From NCBI GenBank assembly GCA_026545765.1, contig CM048839.1:2790001-2854000 (forward strand): 64,000 nt of DNA, given 5' to 3'. Position numbers and translations under genes: made by a program. The DNA is from Plantago major (taxonomy: Eukaryota; Streptophyta; Magnoliopsida; Lamiales; Plantaginaceae). The notes under the pieces are model-generated. The model did no database searches. It saw only the letters and a program-made list of their open reading frames with translations, and was not told where the DNA came from. Positions 32,053-45,596 of this stretch are shown here, in pieces (position 1 is the stretch's first letter; every line of letters begins with the position of its first letter).

Positions 32053-33666
32053 CTAGTTTGTCAACTTAGTAATTGTTTTGGCAGTGATCTTCATCATAGG
32101 TGAAATAATGCCCTGTATTTCCAGTAAAGATTGTTTTATCCTGATCTCCTCCTCAACATCTCGCTTGAAATTTCGAATGTGACCTCTTAATTTATCAGAA
32201 GATTTTATTTCTTCAGCTCTCAATTCAACAACATTGTTTGCCAACTTCATCAGCAGCCCTGCATATCTTGGAACTGTCGAGTACTTCTGCAGAAAGCCCA
32301 ACAACACTCCAAGCTCCTCCGTCTCCAAATTTGAAACACATTTAATCAACTTCTTTCGTGCCACCAATTCCTCTATAACAGCCACTACATTTTCCGGATT
32401 TTTCCCATTCAAGGCTGCCACAAATGCATCCTTATGCCTAAACTTCTTCAAGAGCTTGTCATAATCTGCAAACTTCACCTTCTTTGGCCTCCCAACCAAA
32501 TAATCCCCTTCTAGTGGCTTCACATTTTGACCACGCTGGAAGTACCTAAAATATGAAGGCCTTAGAACAGTCCTCTGAGGCTCATCCTCCACAATTCCAA
32601 ACCCCAGCTTATCTCCCACAACCTCACCTGCATCATCCACCTTCTTCGCTTTCCTCCTCCCAATAAACACATTCCCTTTTGTCGTCCCTATCACCCTCAT
32701 CGAACAATCAGGCGCAAAACCCACAGACAACAGAGGTTGCATAAACCTCATAGAATAAGTAACCTTAAACTTGGCATAATCAAAAACTTTCATATACCCA
32801 TCCAACCCAACACTCAGAATCCTATACTGCTCAGCCTCCTCTCCAACATCTCTCCCAACCTTACCAATACAAAGAGACGTCACTGTCTTGTTATGACTCT
32901 CCATCGAATGCAACAACCTCCCACCACCAATAACATCCCATATCTTCACAAAATTCCCACTCGCCGTAGCTACCAAGCCCCCTGAGGGCAAGTAAATCAC
33001 ACTCTCCACCGGCTTCTCATGTTTCAACTCCATAACAGACCCTCTATTCGACACCCTCACATCCCAAACCTTCACCCCCGAATCATAACTCCCCGAAACA
33101 AACATGTCATCACTCACAGGCGAAACATCACCACACCTCACATAATCCTTATGACCTAACAAACTAAACAAACACTTTTCCGCTGCAACATCCCAATAAT
33201 TAACAACAGAGTCATCACCACCAGTAAAAAGATGGAACTTATCGACAATCGGATACCGAACGAGTCTCACGGCGTCCTTATGCGCCCTCAATCGACGCAG
33301 TTGCTTAGCCGACTTGGTGCTAGAAGTCACATCAAACACCTTGACAGCACCAGTCAAGTCTCCAACAGCCAAAAGCCTGCCGTCGGACCGGTACGCAGCT
33401 GAGGCAGCAGCTTCGTTGAAGCCGGTGATGTTGGCCCTGGACTCCAGAGTCTTCCCGGAGAAAATGGAGACGTTGACGGAGTGACAGGCGGCGAAATCGT
33501 GAGGGGAAGAAGGGGAAAAGGCGAGTGAGGTGATGGGGAAAGTTAGGGATTCGGATTGGATGTGTTTAGGGGTTTTGAAGGATCTCCAGAACTTGGATTC
33601 TGGTGTTGGTGTGTCTCTGTTCGAAGTTGGCCGGAGCTTGGGTTTGACAGGGAATGCTTCTGCCAT
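32053..33666 (-). CDS. SWA1: U3 snoRNP/SSU-processome WD40 protein UTP15 (SLOW WALKER1)
   Basis: A single uninterrupted 537-codon frame encodes a UTP15 homologue. The N-terminus (MAEAFPVKPKLRP...PESKFWRSFKTP) is followed by about seven WD40 units over residues 45-330, with repeat ends such as GAVKVFDV, SVVNYWDV, SGVKVWDV and NFVKIWDV. A UTP15 C-terminal helical domain follows at about 375-525 (FRHKDAFVAAL, VIEELVARKKL, LLMKLANNVVELR). UTP15 is part of the t-UTP/UTP-A subcomplex in the nucleolus, needed for 18S pre-rRNA processing. In Arabidopsis, loss of SWA1 slows the mitotic cycles of the female gametophyte. The lack of introns contrasts with all neighbours. The gene converges on SCC3 and diverges from NDX. 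A (GAA)n run at about 33766-33794 lies in its upstream region. Confidence 0.95.
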   Translation of the reverse strand: MAEAFPVKPKLRPTSNRDTPTPESKFWRSFKTPKHIQSESLTFPITSLAFSPSSPHDFAACHSVNVSIFSGKTLESRANITGFNEAAASAAYRSDGRLLAVGDLTGAVKVFDVTSSTKSAKQLRRLRAHKDAVRLVRYPIVDKFHLFTGGDDSVVNYWDVAAEKCLFSLLGHKDYVRCGDVSPVSDDMFVSGSYDSGVKVWDVRVSNRGSVMELKHEKPVESVIYLPSGGLVATASGNFVKIWDVIGGGRLLHSMESHNKTVTSLCIGKVGRDVGEEAEQYRILSVGLDGYMKVFDYAKFKVTYSMRFMQPLLSVGFAPDCSMRVIGTTKGNVFIGRRKAKKVDDAGEVVGDKLGFGIVEDEPQRTVLRPSYFRYFQRGQNVKPLEGDYLVGRPKKVKFADYDKLLKKFRHKDAFVAALNGKNPENVVAVIEELVARKKLIKCVSNLETEELGVLLGFLQKYSTVPRYAGLLMKLANNVVELRAEEIKSSDKLRGHIRNFKRDVEEEIRIKQSLLEIQGIISPMMKITAKTITKLTN

Positions 33667-35089
33667 TTTTGGATTGATTGAGGTTGGAGAAAGGGGAAGA
33701 AGGCGGATTGGAAAATCGGAAACGGCTGTTAGCTGAGAACAAATGGTTTTACTAGGGTTTAAGCGGAAGAAGAAGAAGAAGAAGAAGAAGAAGGAAAGGT
33801 TAATTGAATGGAGTCCCTCATGTTTCGAATTTTATAACTTACACGATTCGAGCGGCTCGACTCGTTCAACGAGATATTCGAATCGAGCTCGACTTTGACT
33901 TTGTGTTCGTTTTGTTATAGAGTTGATTAGAGTGCGTCTAGTTGATATCCAACAAGACTCATTTAGGTTCGGTTAAATATATATATTTTCCGTTATCGAA
34001 CTTGTCTTGAACTCGACTAAATATCGAGCCAACTTATTGGAACTCTAGCTCGAAAAAAAATTGCTCAGTCAATGAGCCATAGTGGAATGGTTTAACATCA
34101 CTAATTGCAAACATTATATGTGATGTTTATAATTAAATACTCCCTCCGTCCAATTTCAACTCCTCACATTACTTTTTTGGTTGTTTCAATCTCAACTTTG
34201 CATCTTGTGTGTCTTAACTGAAAAACACATCTCTTAATTTAGCCTGCTTTTGAAATATTAGTCTAATTATCATAGTTATAATTTAGTCTTAAAATTTGTA
34301 TCCGAAATCAGGAAGTTGAGATTGGGACGGTGTCAGTATATTATACTGTAGCTGAATATATAATTTAGCTTTTTAGATAGCTATCATATGAATGGCATGA
34401 CATAAGAGAGGCATAGTGGGAGCGTCAAACCTCATAATATTCATTTTTTATATGTTAAATTTTTGATAATTGCATATATTTTCCACTTACTATCTCTGAA
34501 ACGAAACGAGAAATATCGAAACGTCTTAGTTTTTTGCCTCATTAAGCTGAAATGGACTTGGAATCCACGGCTATTTTAAACAACTCGTACTTCATAAATT
34601 TTTATTTTATTTTTAGAATATTACGAGAAGTGTTGAAAAGTACCAAAATATCGATGGAAAGTTCGAAACTTCTATAGTTTTGAAGAATCCAAAATATATA
34701 CGCTTACCTTTGAAATAATTAAATATAGATAATTTGACCATGAAGAATTTCAAATTCTTGATACACCACTTCAAATGGGGGGGGGGGGGGGAAATTAAGT
34801 AAAAACACGTAGTAATAGCCTTCTCAATTTAAAATTTTAAACTATCTAAGTTAGTTTAATGTTTTTGTCATTGAACTTAGGCATTCGTAAAAGGTAAAGA
34901 AGAGTAATTAAATTAAGAAGCACTTTAAAACTTAATCATCAGGTAGAATAATAGTAGTACAAAGTAAAAAAGAAGAGAAATATAAATAGGACTACGGCGT
35001 ATGTTAGCACACTGCACCACTTCACAAATTGCCTATTTATAAACCCAAAAAAAACGAAAATCGCCATCATCAGTTTCATCACTCAGAAA
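33667..35089. promoter_or_regulatory. Divergent intergenic region between SWA1 and NDX
   Basis: The gap between the head-to-head SWA1 and NDX genes must hold both promoters. It contains (GAA)n at 33766-33794, a GCTCGACTCG-rich repeat-like segment (about 33845-34060), a MITE (34140-34336) and 15 G at 34777-34791. A (CA)n-containing leader near 35096-35120 probably belongs to the NDX 5' UTR. No other gene is seen. Confidence 0.55.
34140..34336. mobile_element. Stowaway-like MITE (second family)
   Basis: A 197-bp element runs from CTCCCTCCGTCCAATTTCAA to TTGAGATTGGGACGGTGTCAG, with TA on both sides. The ends are imperfect inverted repeats. The interior differs from the copies at 18100 and 45927, so this is a separate family. 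Confidence 0.75.
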
Positions 35090-35604
35090 AAAAAAACACA
35101 CACACACTCACACATACACCTGATTTATTTTCTCTCAATTTCAGTCCAAGAAGAACTCTCGTGTATTTCACAAACCAGTAAGTTTTATCATTCATTTTTC
35201 TGTCAATTTTATGGATTTACGCACCAGTTAGGGCTGAATTGAAGTCTAAAATTCTCCGTTTACTCAATTCAACCAGATTCTTCCGCTATTCTTCAGAAGC
35301 CTATAAATCTGCTCGTAAATGCTATCTCGTGGACTGAGTATTACTCACATGCATTGATTTTCTGTTTTTATGGAAGTGTTTTATTAACTACTGTCATTTC
35401 GCATGAGTATTATTATTATTGTTAATGTCGAGGAAGTATTGTAGTTGTAAAATAGTAATTAATTTTCCTAAATGATAGGAGAAGTCGGAACCGCGATGGT
35501 GTAAATGAGTTGATTGTGCTATACTATACACTTGGAGTGACTTTTGCAAGAGTTTGGCATTAATGTATCTGTGTTTGGGTTTTATTATTTTTATGTTCTG
35601 TTAG
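35090..35604 (+). promoter_or_regulatory. NDX non-coding first exon and 5' UTR intron
   Basis: A probable leader exon ends at 35177 before a GTAAGT donor (35178). The intron ends at the TTAG acceptor at 35604, seven bases before the ATG at 35612. An intron in the 5' leader is common in plant regulatory genes and often boosts expression. The exon start is not fixed. Confidence 0.5.
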
Positions 35605-35611
35605 GAGCAAA

Positions 35612-38600
35612 ATGAGGCGATGGGACGACGCTCCAACCAGTTCAGAGCTGAGAAATGTGTCTGGTGGCCGAGATGAGCCTCCTGTAAGTTGAATTGAATG
35701 TGTTCTAATTATGTTGATTTTTTAAAGAATTTTGATTTGGTATGTGTTTTTAGTCGTTAGTATCGATGTAATCTGTTGACTTTGGACTGGTGTATGAACG
35801 GAAATCTGGCCGAGATAGGAAAGATGAGGATTTTTGAGATTTTAGTACTTTGTGAAATTCTGCTTTTACTTTCCCTTACAGGGCTTGTTTTGTGGTATTT
35901 AATTAGAAGATATAGCATTTCATGCACGAGTTTCATGCCCGAATAAGTGCCCGTAAGAGATGTTTTCATAATTTGGATATGTGCCCCTTTGTTATGCTTC
36001 ACACCATTGGTTTGATCACAGGCTGATTGTTCTTCTATTCATGCGCAAGTATTATATTTTTGGACTATCTGAGGATTTTCTATAGCATTCTGTTTTGTTT
36101 CACTGGGGAGTATTATATTTTTAGTTCTACAGTTTTAAGTGAAATTCATGCAATATGTTAGGCAAGTAAAATGGGCTTCCTTGAATTGTATTGTTTTGGA
36201 GCAATGTGGATTACAATGAGTTCATGCATGATTCTCACCGTCTTGGCTGAGAAACCATTTCATTAGTTTTCATCACAGAACATTTGGTGGAACTTTCAAT
36301 TAATTAGACTCGGTGTTCAAAAGTTCATGAGGTTGCCTGAACATTGTTGTGCTTTCTTTGTTTAGGGCTTTGATTTAATTGCGGCGGTAAAAGGACTGCA
36401 CGAACTTACTCCGCAGCAGCTTATCAAATTGATCAAGGACTCTGGGAGCAGCAATGTGATTCGGCGCATTGCTGAGGACGGATCACAAATACAGGTTGAT
36501 GTCAAATTAAGAAACTGCTCTTTGAGTTTTTGTTTCATGGTTAGAGTAAGTGTCTTATAAGATCATTTTTGCACTTAACTAGCTGTAAAATAGGTTTGGT
36601 TGGCATTGAGTGACCAAGCTGGTTGCTTATGCGACCAAGGAGAAACCAGTTTTACACAAGTTAAGTGTAAAAACAATTTTTCACAAGACTTTATATTCTT
36701 TATGAACCCCCGCCGTTAAATTGGTCAGTCAATGTTAGTATTTGACTGAAGTTAACAATAAAATGTCTTGAAGTAATTTTTGTGAAAGTGAACCAATAAT
36801 AGGATTAATACAAGAAGGTCAATGTATTTTTTCAAGTTTTTATGACAAGTTCACAACAAGGGGTCTGTAAGTTTTCTAATATCAAAGTGACTAATAATAA
36901 AGTGTTTTCTATTTTTTTTCCACTCTATTATTTTTTCATTTTACTATTAAAGAACTTAATTCACTATTATTTTTTCATTTTAATATTAAAGAACTTAATT
37001 CCACACTCTTTAACATGAACTTCTAAAAGAATATACTTGTAATATTACTGCATATTAGTGTTCTTTTTTCACTCTATTCTTGTTTAGCTTTATTATTACA
37101 GCTATTGACTTGAGATGGGTAGGATGATGACGATTGAGATGTTTTTGAAGAAAGCATCTTTCTTCGATGAAAAATTTATTATTCAGGGCTTCAGGCGTTT
37201 TCAATTTTTTTTTTCACTCCTAGACTCCTTGACTTGAGGGGTAAACTCAAACATTAATCAGGGGTAATTTTGGAAGTTCTGGTTAACTTCTGCTGATGTG
37301 AGCGGCGACTTAACAATTGACCAAATGTGTGTAATTAATATAATGCTAATGGCAGGGGGTCATAAATAATGTAAGAAACTAACGAGATTACATGTTTATT
37401 GTAATTTGTAGATTATACAGGGAAGGTTTGTGTAAATAACCCTTTGTTTCATTTACTGGTGAAACTTTGAAAAAGGCTTGATTTCATTCTGCAGATTGAT
37501 ATAACATTTTTTGCAAGAAATCTTCCTCTTCACATCATTGCTGTGACAATGGCTTGGAAAAGGGACAAGTCCACCTTCAAGTACTTGTTATGCGGGGTCC
37601 TCCTGTTGCATGCCATGTGTGATCTTGCAACTCGCGTGCCAAAAATTGAGGAGGTCTTGCACTGTTTATTACAATATTTGAAAAATGTTTAGTTGGTTCA
37701 TGGTTGTTTTACTTGCATAAAAGCAGCCTGTAAATCACTAAGCAATGTTAAAAAGCGTGGGTGTTTTAACTTATTGTTTCAAGAAGAGATTATGTGCTAC
37801 AATGTGAGAGAATCATGATAAAATTCTATCATGGCCACTCTTCTACATTTATTATTTCAATGTGGTCAATTCCATCCTGTTCCATGAACTTTATTTACTT
37901 TCAATTGCCAATGATATGAGATTTCCTAAGGTCACCAAGGTATTGAAGAGCCTTCATTATTTGAAAAAGACGACCCTCGTAAGGTTCAAATAGTTTATTA
38001 GATCCGATTATGTTATGAGCACTTTTTCCCTATAATTTTATCTTTTAGGTTGTTTCCTCTCGTCCGAATGCAGATAACTTGTTTTCCTGAGTGCAAAATG
38101 ACATTGGCATTGATTGACATACAGTATATATTTGTGAACGTCCTTGTATTTGACGTTCCCTACATGCCTCATACTTAATTATTTAAACCATGAATAATCG
38201 GCCCCATCTATAATATCCTTGGATCTATTCTTTTTCCTTACTTTTTTATTCAAATTCTGTATTAAGATGCACTTATCCATGGTCTATTATTAGCTTTTGG
38301 GTGCATATATTCTCTGGGGAATCTCATGATCTACTTTATTATCTCCATTTTGACTATGATTCTTACACCTTGAAATTTGCTATAGATATTGCTCGAAGAC
38401 ATGAAAGTATCAGAACAACTAATTGACCTTGTCTTCTATTTGATAGTCGTCCTTGGTGCATACAGACAGGTTCATTTTCTGTGTTCTTGGATTCGTTTCT
38501 CTGCTTGTGGATGTATACTGATATTACTTTGTCTCCTAGGAACTTCTGCAAGCCCCCAATGATCTAGTTCTGTTGCATTCAGCCCTGGTCGCTTGCGGTC

Positions 38601-41600
38601 TAAAATTGTTAACTGTGATAATTTCTCCACAGTACGAAGAGGTAGTTCAAGTTTTGACCGCATATCCCAAGGTAATTGGACATGTAATCTCCTTTTTTGT
38701 ATTTATATTGCAGATACTACAACCAGCATTTCATATATATGAATTATAAACATATATTGTCCAATGAGCTTGAAGATGTTCTCATTAACTTTTTGCAGAC
38801 TGACACATTTATAGACGCAGCATTTGCTGCAGTTTGTATAAATGTCACTGTACTTCAGGCTAAGCTTTCTTCTCAACATGTTGAATCCCGTGAAAACACA
38901 TCCCCGAGCGATGTAGAGACCTTAATTCATCTTTGCCAGCAATGTGAATGCTCTCTACATTTTCTGAAATCTTGCTGTGATCAGAAATTGTTCCGAGAGT
39001 TTATTGTCCGGAACAAGGTTTGTTCAACTTCTACAGTACGGTATTTGATTCTCTCAAAATGCATGAATGTTGAGCTTGATCTTTCCTGTTCACTTTACGA
39101 GATTACCTTAAAAGTTACCTAGTTGGTTAAAAGAGAGGAATAACATCCTCTCGGTCTTAGGTTCAAACCCCACGAGAAGCTAATTTGAGGTCTATGATGT
39201 TGAGGTTTGAGCCTGTCGCACTAGGTTCAGTTTACTTGGTACTTGGTAGCGTGGTTTGCATACTATTGCATAAGCCCAAGGTTTCTACCCAATGCACTCT
39301 AAAAATGCCATTTGTGTGCATATCTTGATCGAATTGTATTGCTTGATTGATTCTTCTATGTTCTGGTAATTGATGATTAACTGGATTATTTATCTAATAA
39401 TAGCATTGCCCCTCAATTTTAGATTTCCATATGGAGCTTTGATAACTACTCCCGGCCATTATTTGGAGCCAAATCAAGAACACTTCCTATCTCCTTGAAA
39501 TTGCTCAAGGCTGTCATTCCAGCCTTTTCAACTTTAGCAAAATAAATGAAATTCTAACTATTGCACAGCTTTCAATTCATTAATGTCCCTAATCATTCAT
39601 ACGGAGGTAAACTCTCCCACGTTTTTCACTCATTTTGATTCATTATCATTCTGGATAAGTTCGGAAGAAAATATTTTCCTTGATTTGTGTGCACAGGGCT
39701 AGAATGTCATTTATTTAAAATGGGAGGGAGTGTTCACATTTTCTTTTTCTCATTACTTCTTAGATTTTGAATCAATTACACCCTGAAAAGAACATTGATA
39801 AATAAAAAAATGTACCCGAAAGTTGCCAACATTTCTTCCACATGAAACTAGAAAAATAAAATAACAGTAATAACATTTAATTTTATTAATAAATTAAATT
39901 GTAAGTAAAATAGAAAGTTAAAGAAAAGAAACTTGTAAAACTGGTTTTACAGGTAGAGTCTGGTAAACCCTGCTGGATTCTACTCCAACTGGTAAAACCC
40001 TGTTGGAGATGGTCTTAGCTCTGTTTATTGCCTTGTTAAATTCTCACTCTTATTGCTAACATCTATTATCTTATGATAATTTGCTCTCTTATCTAAATTT
40101 TTCCCCCCTCTTTATGTCAGAGGTTATGTGGCAATGGAGGGGTTCTTTCACTGGTTCAGGCTGTAATGAAGTTAAAGTTATCTCCGCAGTATAGTCAGTC
40201 CCCTTCTTACATGTCATCTGTCTCCCGACTGAAGTCGCAAGCTCTGTCTATTGTAAGTCTAAATTGATTCAAACTATTAATGGACATTTTGGTGTTTCAG
40301 ACTTCAGCATCATCGCACGTACATACTTTATTCATACTTTAGGTGACTGCTATTATCTTTCTTTTTTAATATTTTTTTGTATGTTGTAGCTCCAGTGTCT
40401 CTGTGAGGAGAGTGCAACCTACCTGGACGAAGTTGTCAGTACAGCTCAAAGTCGGGATTTGGCTGAGTCTATTGCTCTACAGGTTGGCAATAGAGACTAA
40501 TATTATACGTTTCATGAATGCAGAATTCGGGATGTGCTCAATTATGCCAACAATAGATATAGAACTTTACATGCTTTTGCCATCTGTTCTTTTTAGGTTA
40601 TTGAACTACTGAAGAAAATGTATGGTGTGAATTCCAAGAAGCTAACCGTTTCCTCTGAGATATTTCATTTAAAAGGGCAACTGGAACTGAATGCAATGCG
40701 TGTGGCAGATATCTTTTCTGATGATTCAAACTTCCGGCCGTTTTTCATGGCAGAATTTGTAAGCTTTTGTGGAATTATCTTTATTATCCTAAGCCATTTG
40801 ACATATTGATAGCTATAAGTTCCTCATAATATTGTTCCCAGGATTATTCTCACTTCTCAGTAAATTATTTAGAATTCCACTCATGTTTTGAATAGTTACC
40901 TACTATTCTTTGAATCATATATCTCAGCATGATGCACGGTCACACTATATTATTTATTATTTCCATATAAGGTTTATACACTCACCTGCTCCCACTTATA
41001 TAGTTTTGGCAATGCGTTAGATTATAATATGGTAGCTAGTTTGTGATATTCTATGATCTCTTGGTTGTTTAATTGCCTGTTGGTGCTTTCCCTGTTTTCA
41101 GCTTCAAATTCACTTGTTTCTTGGTGAAGAACTATCGTGATATATTGAAGACATTTCCTCCGCTTAGAAAACTCTTTGCTTAAGTTTGATTCATATTCAC
41201 TGGGAAGAATATTCTTGATGCTGATTAGTGATTAGTTTACGATAGATGAGTAGTAACATGTTCTTAAGTAGTGCCCTTGTGTTATCTCCACAATCTTACG
41301 GTAAATTGGAAGCCCTCACATATCATGTCGAGCATATGGTGCACTTCATTTATTTATGGAGTAGTATTTTCTGACTCTTGTATTTTGTCCCTTCAGCCGG
41401 AAGTTTTGGTGGCTCTCGTTTCAGTTCCACATGCAGAATTTTTGTCTGGTTGGTGCTCATCTCACTTACCACTAAGTGAAGACAATGCAACTCTGGAGTA
41501 AGTATCTTTAAAGCTGTTTTTATGGTTTAAAATAAGAAATGCAAATTTCTGTTGAGAGCAATAAATTTAGATTAATTTGTTCCCTGCAGTATACCTCGTG

Positions 41601-44600
41601 AAATCTATGCCCATACTATAACATCTTTATTGATTAAAGTGATAGCGAACCTTCATTGTTTTGTCCGTGACGTATGTCAAGGTAAAGTAACATTTCCTTT
41701 TTCTCAGTGGTTGGATTTGACTATTATACTTCACTTAAAATAAATACGAAATTCTTTACCAATACAGATGAAAAGGGTCTTTTCCTCGGCAAGTTTATCA
41801 ATCTTTTAATGGAGGAACCTCAAGAACCACCTGTTGGATTCTCGCCAGCAATTGCCTCCAGGACTATGACTGTCAGAAAAAACTTATGTACTGTACTCCC
41901 TGATATCTTTTCAAATTAGCACAATGCACATATCTCTCTTATAACCTCTTCTGCGGTGCAGGTTCACTCTTGAGTCATGCAGAGTCTTTAGTTCCAAGAT
42001 TTCTTAATGAAGAAGATGTGCAGCTTCTAAGGTAACTCTTAATATGTATGGTGTCTGCATGCTAATATCAAGCCACAAATATTTCATAGTTTGTAAATTA
42101 TGGTCAGAGTATCTTGTGAATGGTCATTCATGATTTAGTTTGCTCTTCATAGGTATGCTTCTCTTAGATTTGTTATTTATATATTTCCCACTTCACACAT
42201 TCTTTGTTATATATTACAAAGTATTTCAGAAGCTTCTGGCGACGGAGAAGTTATAGGTTACAACTACTTTACGTTTGGAGTGATTCTTAATGCTTCATGT
42301 GACTGGTCATTGATCATTAGTTGCTCCTCATAGGCATGCTTCCCTTAGATTCACATTTTCCCCTCTTCACACATTAGTAGTTATGTTTTATGTACGAAGT
42401 GTTTTGTAATGCTTCTGGTGTCGTGGAGGTTAAAAGTTGCAACTAATCAGTAATAGTAAAGAATTAAAAGTTGTTTGTGTTTGCAATAATAATGAAAAAT
42501 GAAAGTGGGTAAAAATTAAGCTCAAGTTGTCACTGTTTCACATCTATGTATGTTCAAAACAACTGCTTAATTAAAGTAAATAAAGTTTTTAAAATCTCTC
42601 GAACAGAGGAATATAGTAGTAGGGCCAAATAATGAAAGGTAAGAACACATGGAGGGTACCAGGACTAACATATTTTTCTTGGGTATTACCAGAACAATAC
42701 CAGAACAAGTCTGGAATAGTTGGGGAGATGGCCACAAGAAGCTGTAATCTGCTTCTCTCTTAGTTCTCTACATAACTTGTGCAGAGACATCATTGAGCTT
42801 TACTTTCAGCGTTATTTTTTATTTTTTTTATAAGAGACAGCTTTAACAAAATGACCAGCGTTATTTTTTATTTTTTATTTTTTTTATAAGAGACATCATT
42901 GACAAAATTTGTAAACTTCAAAAAGTAGCATTACATTACGTTCGCTTTATTGATTATTGCACATGTGACCATATTCTAATAGTGTTTTTTTTTTTACTTA
43001 GATTATTTAAAAATCAGTTTGATACTACAGTTCGTGGTGCATGTGAAGACCATCCAATCCAAGTAAAAACTTTCTTCCCTCCAGTACTCCATTTATTTTC
43101 TGGCGCTGTCTTTTCTCAAGTTCAATCTTTACCCTTTTCTTCGTTAATATCCATGTTGAAATTGTCACTGTGCCTACTCAATGCTGTAAAACTACAGCCT
43201 TTGAGGAAATCTGAAGCATATTAGAAATATTGCATTTGCTATGTGAAACGGAATGAGTGATGCGGCATCAACTGCTTGAGATATTGCACTTGCTGTGCGA
43301 AACTAAATAATAATGATGCGACTTTAACAGTTTAACTTCATTTAATGTTGATGTTTCTTTCAGTTTGAACTATATGCTTGAGATCTTGTATTGGCATCTG
43401 AGTTTATCTCCAAAAATTGTTTACATTGGTATGTTCTATTTGTTTTCGGATAATGATCATATCGAACCAGGAAATTTCTTTCTAAGCTGAACGTTTTGCA
43501 CTTCCAGCTCCTAATTCTTTACCATCTAGTTTATGTCATCACTGATTGATTAAAATCTACTTTTAGATTGCTCAAGATGTAGGGGTGCATTCTTCACCAA
43601 TGCACATAGAAGCAGCTGCACGTCAGGGCCATGGCGATACCAACATGGAGGCGAGCGGACCAAAGAATGCTACTTTTCCAGATGTTGCCCAGCTAAACAG
43701 CCGAAATGCCAAAGATCTAAGCATTGCTGGAGAAATGAAACATGTGATGGAATATGGTAAAACCAGTGGGTCCACTGTAAATGTGAGGGAAGACGAGCGA
43801 GACTATCGAACTACCGAAGCAAGTGGGTCGGATTCTAGTCCAACTCGTGGCACAGCTGATCAGATGGATGGTTTTCATTTCAGAGGGAGGGGCTTTGAAG
43901 AAATTGCAGAGGATGGAAAGATTGGTGTTGCGCAGTCCGATGAGACACATCAAAGGAAGCGCAAACGGCCTATGATGAATGACAAACAGATTTCACTTAT
44001 TGAAACTGCACTTGTGGATGAACCTAATATGCACCGCAATGCAAACTCATTAAAAATATGGGCTGACAGAATAAGTCTTCATGTAAATATGAATATAATA
44101 GAAATTGTCTCTTTTTTATTTTGCTCAGATAAACTCAATCATATCTTGCACTTCTCTGTAATTAATTAATTTTTTTTTTTGACTTTCATCAGGGTACCGA
44201 GGTCACGACTTCGAGACTTAAAAACTGGTATGTGCGTCTTTAAGTTGACATTTCCAGTAGCATTCTTCAGTTTTTCCATCAGTCTTCTCTTGGATGCATG
44301 GATACCATGTATTTGATTTGTCTTTTAACATTTCTTTTTATCCCTTGAAGTTAGTTTTCTTGTTTATGAAAAATTTAAGCTATAGATAGTCAGGCCATTT
44401 TGGTACAACCATACCAGTACCGCTATCTGACTACTGTAATATTATCTTGTTGATCTTTTTATTATGTGTGTATGGACAGGCTCAATAACCGAAAGGCTAA
44501 GCTAGCCCGTATTGCCAAGGATGTTAGGCCATCAGTCGAGGGGGGGAATCTGGACAGACAAGGAAGCTCTGGACAAGCAGAATTACCAAACAGTCCTACA

Positions 44601-45014
44601 GATAATTCTAGCACTCCATCTTCAGCAAAGGGAACCGTCATAAATGAGGTCGCGGACATGAAGCCTAGAGTTAATGAAGACAAGGACTTGGGAACTTCAG
44701 TCATCAAGCCAAGCGATAGCACACCACCAATCATGCACTTTGAACCTGGGCAACACGTAGTGCTGGTTGGTGAAAAAGGAGAAGAGATGGGAAAAGCCAA
44801 GGTATTTCAGGTTCATGGTAGTTGGTGTAGCAGGAACTTGGAGCAATCCCGGATTTGTGTTGTGGATGTAACGGAGCTTGCAGTTCCAAGATCCACCTTG
44901 CTTCCGCATCCATTGGATGCCACCTGCAACTCTTTTGATCAAACTGAAACCAGACTTGGTTTGATGAGAGTCTTCTGGGATCTGAACAAGGTTTTTCACT
45001 TGCCACCTCAGTAA
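35612..45014 (+). CDS. NDX: NODULIN HOMEOBOX (NDX) atypical homeodomain protein
   Basis: Seventeen coding exons join in frame to 903 residues: 35612-35683, 36366-36494, 37495-37653, 38386-38469, 38540-38671, 38799-39017, 40121-40252, 40390-40482, 40597-40758, 41397-41497, 41590-41681, 41768-41887, 41962-42031, 43002-43062, 43567-44082, 44193-44227, 44480-45014. The protein starts MRRWDDAP and has a long N-terminal helical NDX region (about 25-540). A Ser/Asp-rich linker follows. An atypical homeodomain lies at about 670-738 (basic RKRKRP, then QISLIETAL and the recognition-helix motif SRLKNWLNNRKAK). The C-terminal NDX-B domain is at about 815-895 ([19 protein letters not shown]). In Arabidopsis, NDX binds single-stranded DNA in the R-loop of the FLC antisense COOLAIR promoter and has been linked to PRC1 and ABA responses. 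The Arabidopsis protein is of similar length. WLNNRK replaces the usual WFQNRR. Confidence 0.95.
39110..39300 (+). mobile_element. Possible tRNA-derived SINE in an NDX intron
   Basis: Within the intron 39018-40120 a pol III-like A box (CTAGTTGGTTAAAAGAG, about 39119) and B box (GGTTCAAACCCC, about 39160) lie about 40 bp apart, as in tRNA-derived SINEs. The 3' limit and target duplication are not clear. It has no similarity to the SINE at 28413. Confidence 0.5.
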
Positions 45015-45386
45015 ACTAGAGCATCCGTCTGCTGATTCTGCGGTCGCCTTGTCGGTCCATACCCAATAGATCCTTCGATAGTCATTTTCGCATGATATTA
45101 GTTGGGGATTGGTGCTGGTGATAGTGTTTTTGTATGGTTGTGGTAGTGAAAATCTTCGCTACCAAGTCCGACCACTGTTGTGGTACTGCTAGCAGTAGGT
45201 AGGCACCTGCCTGTGGTGCAGCGTCGAAAATTTAACAATTAAAACTTCAACTGATACTCATGCGAAATGAAATAACTCTTGTTGGTTCAGTTTCGTTGAT
45301 AATATTATTATGCTTCGTTTGGTGATCAGTGAACTCATACCCAAAACATAAAACAAACAATTGTTGAGAATTTTTTTGAGCAGAAA
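45015..45386. other. 3' flank of NDX
   Basis: The likely NDX 3' UTR and short spacer before the OPR pseudogene. Nothing else is recognised. Confidence 0.45.
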
Positions 45387-45446
45387 ATGGCAAGCAATGA
45401 TGAATCTTCTTCTACTACTATTCCTCTCCTCACTCCCACAAAGTAG

Positions 45447-45596
<150 letters not shown>

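Noticed and set aside
43363..43430. Extra NDX exon after the TTTCAG at about 43363
   Set aside because: Joined to the previous exon it meets a stop within six codons; skipping it keeps a full NDX frame.
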